From: an uncultured Clostridia bacterium
Lineage (GTDB): Bacteria; Bacillota; Clostridia; UMGS1810
DNA length: 16,672 bases
Assembly (NCBI GenBank): GCA_937959315.1
Contig: CALGRC010000081.1
Location: forward strand, 1-16,672
Direction of reading: 5' to 3'
Both the position numbers and the translations under genes were made by a program. Shown here one piece after another: positions 7,693-14,230 of the stretch. Every line of letters begins with the position of its first letter. The first letter of the stretch is position 1. The notes under the pieces were generated by a model that was given only the letters and a program-made list of their open reading frames with translations, was not told the origin of the DNA and made no database searches.

Positions 7693-9804
7693 CTAGAAAT
7701 ATTTTTCCACCAGCTGCGCTACCAGCCGGTAATCCCCGCCGCCCTGCGCAAACTGCTTCTCATTGTAAATCCAATCTAGTTCTACATCCGCCAGATGGTC
7801 ATAAAACGCATTGGCCCGCCAGGCCTCCCGGCCGACCGCCTGCGGCAATCCCAGCTCGACATATTCTTCATCGCGTCCTAAAATCCCCAGCAAATGCTGC
7901 CAGAACAGCTCCCAGCGTCTGGCGTAATACTGCCCGATCAAGCCCGACCACTCCCGCCAGGCATAGTCAAACAGCACTGTGCTCTCATCCGGCCCCCAAA
8001 TGGTCAGCAGCGCAGTCGCATTATAGTCATACAGCGCCCGTTCCTCGGCATTTCCCGCATGGCTGCGTGCAGCCTCTACCCAGTTTTGGAACCGGTATTC
8101 CGGGCGCAAATCCACCAGCGCATCCAAATCGTACAGCAGCTCCTGGAATTGCCCCGAAAATTGCCGCAGCCCTTCGATATCCCGGTTTAAAAACGCATGG
8201 GCGGCTTTGCGGTGGATTTCATATGCGTAATTGCTGAGCGCCTGCCGCAAAAAGTCTACCATATCAAACCAATACCCATCGGTATTGCTGTCAACCTGCT
8301 GCAATAATTTGACGGCCTCTGCCAGGCGGCCGTTTCCATAAGGGAAAATAAACCCTTCGTTTGGCCCGGATTTTTTTACTTCCACCGCAGGCCGCGCGCA
8401 GATAACGGAGCTCGATTCCACTTCGTTGGTGCCCGGCGCATAGACCGTTTTTAACAAAATCTGCCACGCCTGATAGGCGTTCGGATCGGCCGTCCCATAC
8501 CGGCGTTCCACGTAGCTTGCCAACCATTCCTCTATCGGTTTTGCACCGTCCGCCGTCAGCATTTCAAACGCCAAATCATAATAGGCCGGGTTTTGGTTGA
8601 TCCCTTCCATAAACAGCCCAGTTCCGCATACATCGATACCTTCACTGCGCAAGACATGGTACCGGTCGGCCGCCAAACGTTGCAAATCGCCGTGCAACTT
8701 TGTCCGCCCGCCAAAATTGTGCAGCTCGCCGCAAACAAATGGATATCCCCAGAAATTTTCTTTTTTATGATAGGTATTACCATTCAAATCCAGAATCAAC
8801 AGCCGCTCCTTCGGGACTGCATAGGCAATCCCCTTGCGGATCGACCACGCCTGCATCACCCAAACGCCGGTTTCATCCACACGGTATACAAGGTCGGCAA
8901 TGGTCTGGCCGACCGCCGTCAAATACGCCTCTCCCTCTACCGGCGGGGTACCCTCGTGAAACGGGTCGGCTGCATAATACCCGTGCAGACCGAACAGGCA
9001 TTCCATATGCTTGAAAAATAATTTCCCAATTTTATCAAACAACGGGTCTGTCGGGTCAAGCTGTGCCGAGTCGCTGACCCCCCACCAAACCGACTTGATT
9101 TGTATGTTGCTTTCCGGGTACAGTTCTTTCAGCTTTTTTGGCACATAGCCGGAAAAACCCTGCTGGATTGGCAGCATACCCAACTCCAAAACGCGGTTCA
9201 TAATCTTTTGCCCCAATGCCAGATGGCTGTCAATCCAGCTTTTGGGCAACGGACCTGCAAACCCCTCGATATTGGTCATCCACTGCCATGCTAAAAAAGC
9301 CGGACCGCACAAAAATGCCCGGATATCTGCGTCGGACATTCCAAGCTCGGACAGCGTATCATACCACACCGCCTCAACGCCCACGCTGCACAGCGGCATA
9401 TTGACGCCGTTTAACGCCATAAAGTCAATTTCCTTTTCCCAGCGCTCCCAATCCCACCAGCTGGCGGAATAGTTGACGGTGCAATAGTTCAAATACACAC
9501 GGTATTGCTGGTCTATCACCCGGCGCACAGGCTCCGGCTGCGGCAACATTCCGGGCAGCTCGATATTGGAACCGCACCAGGAAAGGTTGACCTTTACGGT
9601 GTATTTCAAATACCACCCCAGCGCCGCGGCAATGCTGACCGGGGAATTTCCCGTCAATACCAGCCGCCCGTTTTCCCAGCCAATCTCATACACGTCGCGG
9701 CCTTCGTCAGGCTCGCACCAGCGATAGTCTACCTGCCGCCAATGCTGCGGCAGCACACGGGAAATCAGTTTTTTTACCGCCGTATCAAATTGTTCCTGTA
9801 TCAT
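7693..9804 (-). CDS. Alpha-N-acetylglucosaminidase, GH89 (NAGLU family)
   Basis: This protein of about 703 residues belongs to GH89, which removes terminal alpha-linked GlcNAc with retention; known substrates are heparan sulfate ends and GlcNAc-alpha-1,4-Gal caps of mucin glycans. Human NAGLU is 743 residues. Visible are a small N-terminal alpha/beta domain (1-95), then YRVYLNYCTVNYSASWWDWERWE (101-123), MALNGVNMPL (129-138) and WQWMTNIEGFAGPLP (173-187). The acid/base is Glu284 in DPFHEGTPP and the nucleophile is Glu400 in MEGINQN. A frame-open extension reaches 9882, but it overlaps the fucosidase gene and lacks a ribosome site; the chosen ATG has AAGGGG five bases ahead. Unlike clostridial secreted GH89 enzymes it has no signal peptide or binding modules, implying intracellular action on an imported oligosaccharide. 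Confidence 0.94.
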   Translation of the reverse strand: MIQEQFDTAVKKLISRVLPQHWRQVDYRWCEPDEGRDVYEIGWENGRLVLTGNSPVSIAAALGWYLKYTVKVNLSWCGSNIELPGMLPQPEPVRRVIDQQYRVYLNYCTVNYSASWWDWERWEKEIDFMALNGVNMPLCSVGVEAVWYDTLSELGMSDADIRAFLCGPAFLAWQWMTNIEGFAGPLPKSWIDSHLALGQKIMNRVLELGMLPIQQGFSGYVPKKLKELYPESNIQIKSVWWGVSDSAQLDPTDPLFDKIGKLFFKHMECLFGLHGYYAADPFHEGTPPVEGEAYLTAVGQTIADLVYRVDETGVWVMQAWSIRKGIAYAVPKERLLILDLNGNTYHKKENFWGYPFVCGELHNFGGRTKLHGDLQRLAADRYHVLRSEGIDVCGTGLFMEGINQNPAYYDLAFEMLTADGAKPIEEWLASYVERRYGTADPNAYQAWQILLKTVYAPGTNEVESSSVICARPAVEVKKSGPNEGFIFPYGNGRLAEAVKLLQQVDSNTDGYWFDMVDFLRQALSNYAYEIHRKAAHAFLNRDIEGLRQFSGQFQELLYDLDALVDLRPEYRFQNWVEAARSHAGNAEERALYDYNATALLTIWGPDESTVLFDYAWREWSGLIGQYYARRWELFWQHLLGILGRDEEYVELGLPQAVGREAWRANAFYDHLADVELDWIYNEKQFAQGGGDYRLVAQLVEKYF

Positions 9805-9809
9805 AAAAA

Positions 9810-9815
9810 CCCCTT
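9810..9815 (-). promoter_or_regulatory. Shine-Dalgarno site that fixes the GH89 start
   Basis: On the minus strand AAGGGG lies five T residues before the ATG at 9804. The upstream in-frame ATG at 9882 lies inside the preceding fucosidase gene and has no such site, so 9804 is the better start. Confidence 0.75.
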
Positions 9816-9833
9816 CTCTTTTTCCATATCGGT

Positions 9834-11255
9834 TTACCGCTGTTCCTGATAAACGCCCACAAACGATAGCGTCGGCTGCCATCTGGATTCTTCTATGGTG
9901 ATTTTTATTCTATCTGTTGTAACCATATCAAAGCAGCAAATTTTTTTGTATCCAACTACTGTACCGGCATACAGAGGCTTCCATTCCCCGGAATCGAAAT
10001 ATGCTATTTTGAATTTTTCAATCCGCTGCCCCTGCCGGATGCACTCCTGCAGCACAATCCTGTCAAACGTCGAAACGGCGCTCAGCTTGATTTCAATATT
10101 TGCCGTTTCAACCCCTTCGTCTGTACACCAATAAGTATCCGGGTTTTGCTGCAGCATTGCTTCAGCCGCAAACCCGTCTTTTGTGTTATCCGCAGCAATC
10201 TGCGCGCCGTCTGCAACATTTTTTCCAAACGTTTTCCGGATAAACTGCCCCAATTCACGCAGACGCTGTACGTCGTTTTCATGGAACAGCCCCTCTTTGT
10301 TGGGCGGGATATTCAGCAAAAAGCAGCTGTTGCCTCCCACCGAGCCATAATAGATCCGGATAAGTTCATCCAGGCTGCGCACCTGATTGTCATGTGCTTC
10401 ATGATAAAACCACCCCGGCCGTATGGAAGTATTGACCTCGCAGGGATACCACATCAGCTCCGGTTCATTGCGGATGACTTCGCGGCTGCCTAAATCCTCG
10501 TCGTCATAGGAAAATTTCTTAATAAACTCGGCGTCGTCCGCCTGCTGGGAACGTTCTGCAATTTTGCAAATATCCGCGCACGATACCGGCACCACGCTCC
10601 ATTCAGATTCCCGGCTCTTTCCGGCCTCGTTGCCGCACCACCTCACATCCGGCCCGCAGATGCTGATGACCGCCTCCGGCTGCAATTCCCGGATAAGGGC
10701 GTAATAGGCCTCCCAGTCGTAGTACTGTTTCCGGCCGCTCGCCCCTTCGCCGCAGGCACCGTCAAACCACACGCAAAAAATATCCCCGTAGTTTGTCAAT
10801 AACTCCCGCAGCTGGTTTAAAAAATAGGTATTATATGCGTCGCAGTCGTCGCCGTACAGCGGGTGGTTCCTGTCCCACGGGGACAAATAAACGCCAAACT
10901 TCAGCCCTTCTGCCCGGCAGGCGTCCGAAACTTCCTTTACCACATCGCCCTTCCCGTTTTTCCAGGGCGAATTTTTCACACTGTGTTCTGTAAATGCACT
11001 CGGCCACAGGCAAAAACCGTCATGGTGCTTGCAGGTCAGAATCAGCCCCTTGATACCCGCGTCCTTACAAGCCCTGACCCATTGGGCTGCATCGAGCTTT
11101 TCCGGCCGAAAAATACCCGGGTCTTCTTTTCCGCTTCCCCATTCGCTGTCCATAAAGGTATTGACGCCGAAATGGACAAACGCATTCATCTCCATCCGAT
11201 TCCATTTCAGCTGCCGCTCCGACGGGGCAATTTTTGCAACTGCTTGTATATCCAT
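9834..11255 (-). CDS. Alpha-L-fucosidase, GH29 (B-type) with C-terminal F5/8-type domain
   Basis: This 473-residue protein is a GH29 fucosidase followed by a carbohydrate-binding-like beta-sandwich. In the catalytic part are MNAFVHFGVNTFMDSEWG (23-40), CKHHDGFCLWPS (75-86), GVYLSPWDRN (121-130) and the nucleophile Asp165 in VWFDGACGEG. GPDVRWCGNEAG (201-212) followed by SEW (217-219) resembles the GH29-B subfamily, which prefers alpha-1,3/1,4-linked fucose of Lewis-type branched structures; that specificity is inferred. LLNIPPNKEGLF (313-324) ends the barrel, and residues about 345-473 form an F5/8 type C (discoidin-like) domain ending in TLSFVGVYQ. No signal peptide is present. Start choice: an ATG five codons upstream overlaps the ribosome-binding site itself, so the ATG at 11255 is preferred. 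It lies 52 bp after the GH88 gene and 29 bp before GH89. Confidence 0.94.
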   Translation of the reverse strand: MDIQAVAKIAPSERQLKWNRMEMNAFVHFGVNTFMDSEWGSGKEDPGIFRPEKLDAAQWVRACKDAGIKGLILTCKHHDGFCLWPSAFTEHSVKNSPWKNGKGDVVKEVSDACRAEGLKFGVYLSPWDRNHPLYGDDCDAYNTYFLNQLRELLTNYGDIFCVWFDGACGEGASGRKQYYDWEAYYALIRELQPEAVISICGPDVRWCGNEAGKSRESEWSVVPVSCADICKIAERSQQADDAEFIKKFSYDDEDLGSREVIRNEPELMWYPCEVNTSIRPGWFYHEAHDNQVRSLDELIRIYYGSVGGNSCFLLNIPPNKEGLFHENDVQRLRELGQFIRKTFGKNVADGAQIAADNTKDGFAAEAMLQQNPDTYWCTDEGVETANIEIKLSAVSTFDRIVLQECIRQGQRIEKFKIAYFDSGEWKPLYAGTVVGYKKICCFDMVTTDRIKITIEESRWQPTLSFVGVYQEQR

Positions 11256-11262
11256 AAAACAT

Positions 11263-11268
11263 CCTCCC
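11263..11268 (-). promoter_or_regulatory. Shine-Dalgarno site that fixes the GH29-B start
   Basis: GGGAGG on the minus strand, seven bases before the ATG at 11255. The alternative upstream ATG at 11270 abuts this site (ATGGGAGG), which makes it an unlikely start. Confidence 0.8.
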
Positions 11269-11307
11269 ATTCTGCTTTGACAGTATACTTATATCTTACA
11301 ATCCGAC

Positions 11308-12456
11308 TCACCAATACATGCGCCATGGCCGCAGCGCCCGTACCAGCGCTTCCATATAAAAATAGTCGCCCCATATCATGCACTCGTCAACCGAATCGTC
11401 GGTATAGCGCCCATGCAGCAAAATCCCGTTGGATTCCGGCACATTTGCCGTTGTGTGCCTGCCGGCCAGCACAAGCAGCAAATCCACCGCCGCGCGTTCG
11501 TACCGCTGCCGCATATCATCCGCCAGCGGCAGCTGCCTTGCCAATTCCAGCAGCCCGCACGCCGCAATGGCCGCAGCAGATGTATCCTTTGGCGTATCCG
11601 GCTCGGTCAGCGCAAAATCCCATGCGCACATCCCATCCTCCGGCAAATGTGCAAGGAAATAATCCGCCGCCTGCTTGCTATAAGCCAGGCACTGCGCATC
11701 CCCGGTATACCGATAGGCCAGCGCCATCCCGTAAATGCCCCACGCCTGCCCGCGCGACCAGCAGCTATGGGCATTGAGGCCCTGATGCGTGCCCTGTTCT
11801 ACCAATTCTCCCGTTTTTATATCCAGCCGGCACACCTGGATGGTCGAGCCGTCCGGCCGGAATAAATACCGCTTCACCTGCGCCAAATGCCGGTTTGCCT
11901 TCTCGCGAAAACTGCCGTCGCCCGTCGCTTCGCCCGCCCAAAACAACAGCGGCAGGTTCATCAAGCTGTCAATGATAAACCGTCCCAAAAAGGGGGACGG
12001 CTCCTGCATATCGCCGTTTTGCTGCAAAATCCCAGCATTTGGCTGATACCGCCCCAGCAAAGCATATGCCGCCTGTACCGCCGTCTGTTTCGCGTTCGTG
12101 TCGCCAGTCACCCGGTAATCCGCCAGGCAGGATAAGCTATACAAAAACCCAATGTCATGGTGCCCCAGCACTTCCATTTGTTCCAGACGGCGGTTAAAAG
12201 AATTGGTATGTTCTTTTGCGCGGTTTAAAAACTGTTCCTCGCCGGTAACTTCATAGGCCAACCACAGCATACCGGTAAAAAAACCGGCGGTCCAGTCCGA
12301 ACCAAGTTCTGTTGTTGCATTTGGCACCGGCTGATACTGCAAGCCTACGCTGCACGCCGAAGGAAAATCCACTGCAAACGCCTGTGCGTTTTCCTCTGTC
12401 TTTTTTAGCGCATACTCCCACGCATGCTTCAAATATGTATGTTCTGTTTGGTTCAT
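11308..12456 (-). CDS. Unsaturated glucuronyl hydrolase, GH88
   Basis: This 382-residue protein is a GH88 unsaturated glucuronyl hydrolase, an alpha/alpha-barrel enzyme that hydrates the 4,5-double bond of the terminal unsaturated uronic acid left by polysaccharide lyases and so releases it. Bacillus UGL is about the same length. Family marks are LGSDWTAGFFTGMLWLAYE (51-69), HHDIGFLYSLSC (99-110) with catalytic Asp101, and IIDSLMNLPLLFW (161-173) with Asp163, spaced as Asp88 and Asp149 in Bacillus UGL. Also seen are GTHQG (222-226) and SCWSRGQAWGIYGMALAY (231-248), which separates it from GH105. No signal peptide is present. It is the first gene after the TATAAT promoter. The frame is open to 12573, but that would extend into the promoter; AGGAGA seven bases before the chosen ATG supports this start. 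A partner lyase is not in the window. Confidence 0.94.
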   Translation of the reverse strand: MNQTEHTYLKHAWEYALKKTEENAQAFAVDFPSACSVGLQYQPVPNATTELGSDWTAGFFTGMLWLAYEVTGEEQFLNRAKEHTNSFNRRLEQMEVLGHHDIGFLYSLSCLADYRVTGDTNAKQTAVQAAYALLGRYQPNAGILQQNGDMQEPSPFLGRFIIDSLMNLPLLFWAGEATGDGSFREKANRHLAQVKRYLFRPDGSTIQVCRLDIKTGELVEQGTHQGLNAHSCWSRGQAWGIYGMALAYRYTGDAQCLAYSKQAADYFLAHLPEDGMCAWDFALTEPDTPKDTSAAAIAACGLLELARQLPLADDMRQRYERAAVDLLLVLAGRHTTANVPESNGILLHGRYTDDSVDECMIWGDYFYMEALVRALRPWRMYW

Positions 12457-12463
12457 ATCGCTT

Positions 12464-12469
12464 TCTCCT
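12464..12469 (-). promoter_or_regulatory. Shine-Dalgarno site that fixes the GH88 start
   Basis: AGGAGA on the minus strand, seven bases before the ATG at 12456. Two upstream in-frame ATGs (12573 and 12477) lack a site; the first coincides with the proposed -35 region. Confidence 0.75.
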
Positions 12470-12488
12470 GTTTCCATAGTATGTTCAA

Positions 12489-12537
12489 TGCAACTCTTGC
12501 ACAAACTTTCCCCTTTCTCATATATCCGTTGCCAACG
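12489..12537 (-). repeat. Two short palindromes in the GH88 leader, candidate operators
   Basis: TGCAA-GAG-TTGCA lies at 12489-12501 and CGTTG-G-CAACG at 12527-12537 (minus-strand reading). Both are perfect in their 5-base arms. The second lies just downstream of the -10 element, about where transcription should begin, and the first lies in the untranslated leader. This placement would suit a repressor, but arms this short can occur by chance and no known operator consensus is matched exactly. Confidence 0.35.
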
Positions 12538-12543
12538 ATACCT

Positions 12544-12573
12544 ATTATAAAGGGCAACTCGCGCCTTACACAA
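12544..12573 (-). promoter_or_regulatory. Promoter of the ten-gene glycan operon
   Basis: A perfect -10 hexamer TATAAT occupies 12544-12549 on the minus strand. With an 18-base spacer a weak -35, TTGTGT, lies at 12568-12573 (three of six consensus bases). A weak -35 beside a perfect -10 would fit a promoter that needs an activator. It lies between the upstream terminator and the GH88 start, about 90 bases before the ATG. Prediction is from sequence only. Confidence 0.6.
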
Positions 12574-12650
12574 GAAACAGTTTCGTCAATCACCATGCAA
12601 AATAACAAAAGCAGCGGAAAAATCAAAGCAAAAAAACAACGCCAGCGTAC

Positions 12651-12683
12651 AAAAAAACGCCGCAGTCAAAACACTGCGGCGTT
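12651..12683 (-). terminator. Intrinsic terminator after the solute-binding protein gene
   Basis: A perfect 11-base stem (12656-12666 with 12673-12683, AACGCCGCAGT on the plus strand) encloses a six-base loop. On the minus strand it is followed by a run of T residues (12657 down to 12651, partly shared with the stem). It starts about 40 bases after the stop of the solute-binding protein gene and precedes the GH88 promoter, so it separates the regulator/binding-protein unit from the glycosidase operon. Confidence 0.88.
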
Positions 12684-12724
12684 CATCCCTGATTCAACCA
12701 ATTATTTTCAAAAAACGCAGCCTT

Positions 12725-14230
12725 TTACGGCATATTTCCCTCTTCAGCAACATACCGCTGATAAGCCGTATCCAAATATTCCTGTACCTGTTCAACCCCC
12801 ATCGCCTGCAGCTGGGCTGCAAACGCGTCATATTCAGACAGCGGGACATCCCCAATGATAAACCGAATCTCCATTTCGCGGACATATGCTTCAATCTCCC
12901 GGCGCAACTGCTGTATCCTGTCTTGCTCCACATTGGTAATTAACGCGACCGGCAGGCGAAACAGCGTTGGACCGCCGGCATTCCAGGAAAGCACAGCGTC
13001 GTATTGTTCGGTATAATGATATAACGGCTGCTGCGAAGATGGCCAGTTATCTACGACAAACGGCAATACCTGCCCATTGCCGTAATTAAAATACCGCGCA
13101 CGGCTGTATAATTGGCTTTCCGGATACTCGACTGGATCCAGACCAAAATTCAAAAATGTGCTGCCTTCCTGCGTATAATTCCAATCCAGCATTTTCGCCG
13201 CAAGCTCCTGATGACGTGACCGTGTGGTAATCAGCGCGCCGTATTGCGTTTCCCCCGGCGCGTCCAGCACCCGGCGGGGATGTTCCCCTGCCGCCAGCAC
13301 AGGCGGCCGTACCCCCACAAGTTCCCATGCTGCGCCGTTTTTCATATCCGCATGATAGATCCATTCTTCCATCTGGTCGGCGTTATCAACGGCAGACGCC
13401 GCCGCAAGCCCGTCGGTCACCCGATGCCAAAGGTTGTCGTCGCTGATATTGATAAAATTCTGATCCAGCAGGCCGTTGGCATACCAGCGGTTCATATCTG
13501 TAAAAAACTGCCTGCATGCCGGATTGGTATACCCATACGCCACATGGCCGTCCTGGATATACCATCCCGGATACATATAATATGCCGTCCCAAACAGTCC
13601 TTTTAAATCTTCCATACTGACCAGCAGCGGCACAATCCGTGGTTCCAGCGCCCGGAACTGCGTCAAAGTGTTTTCCCACTGCGCAATCGTTTCCGGCTCC
13701 GGCAATCCCAGACGGTCTAACAAATCCTTCCGTATCACCAAGCCGCCGCTGCTGCGTGGACTGTCCAGCGCGCTCGCCTTCAGGTAATAATACAAGCGGG
13801 ATACCGTCCGGTGCGGCCGGTTTTCCGTCCACGCCAGATACGCCGGCGAATAAAGGCCCAGGTCGCCTTTGATGTCTACAAAATAATCGCCGTACGACGC
13901 ATATCCCATATCCTCTGCCAGATCGTTCAAATTGCAAAAAAGGATATCGGGTGCCAAATCCGATTCGCACATAACGCGCAGGTTCATGGACTGCCCGGTA
14001 AACCAGTCCCCAACAAACTGCACCTTCACGCCAGTCTTTTCCTGATACGCCCGTACCATTTCAGAATCATTGAGCCCATCGACATACCCGCTGGTCCAAA
14101 CCTTCAGCGTAACGTCTGTTTCCAGCGGATAATCCGACTGGACAGCCGGGTTGGCAGGCGGCTGTCCCGCGCATCCGGCAAAAACAGACAGCAACAGGGA
14201 AACGGCAAATACAAAAGCCCACTTTTTCAT
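12725..14230 (-). CDS. Extracellular solute-binding lipoprotein of a sugar ABC transporter
   Basis: This 501-residue protein is an extracellular solute-binding protein of the carbohydrate type (family 1-like, long LplA-like form). Residues 1-20 are a lipoprotein signal: MKKW, a hydrophobic stretch, and the lipobox FAGC with Cys20 as the lipidated residue (Phe at -3 is less common than Leu). A Pro/Ala-rich linker follows, then TLKVWTSGYVDGLND (41-55) and YQEKTGVKVQFVG (62-74), the usual N-lobe start. It should sit outside the membrane and deliver an oligosaccharide to a permease. Its ATG overlaps the regulator's stop by 4 bp, and GGGAGGAGG lies six bases upstream inside the regulator's last codons, so translation is coupled. 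A terminator follows directly; permease and ATPase genes are missing from the window. The ligand is unknown, presumably the glycan cut by the downstream operon. Confidence 0.92.
   Translation of the reverse strand: MKKWAFVFAVSLLLSVFAGCAGQPPANPAVQSDYPLETDVTLKVWTSGYVDGLNDSEMVRAYQEKTGVKVQFVGDWFTGQSMNLRVMCESDLAPDILFCNLNDLAEDMGYASYGDYFVDIKGDLGLYSPAYLAWTENRPHRTVSRLYYYLKASALDSPRSSGGLVIRKDLLDRLGLPEPETIAQWENTLTQFRALEPRIVPLLVSMEDLKGLFGTAYYMYPGWYIQDGHVAYGYTNPACRQFFTDMNRWYANGLLDQNFINISDDNLWHRVTDGLAAASAVDNADQMEEWIYHADMKNGAAWELVGVRPPVLAAGEHPRRVLDAPGETQYGALITTRSRHQELAAKMLDWNYTQEGSTFLNFGLDPVEYPESQLYSRARYFNYGNGQVLPFVVDNWPSSQQPLYHYTEQYDAVLSWNAGGPTLFRLPVALITNVEQDRIQQLRREIEAYVREMEIRFIIGDVPLSEYDAFAAQLQAMGVEQVQEYLDTAYQRYVAEEGNMP

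Noticed and set aside
9805..9882. N-terminal extension of the GH89 protein to the ATG at 9882
   Set aside because: It overlaps the end of the fucosidase gene, lacks a ribosome site, and the extension is not family-like; the ATG at 9804 has a good site.
11256..11307. Internal promoter between GH88 and the GH29-B gene (TATACT on the minus strand)
   Set aside because: A -10-like hexamer is present but no -35 is seen at a proper distance, so it is not supported as a separate promoter.
12457..12573. N-terminal extension of GH88 to the ATG at 12573
   Set aside because: The extra 39 residues are Cys- and Arg-rich, unlike GH88, and would run through the promoter; the ATG at 12456 has AGGAGA in front.
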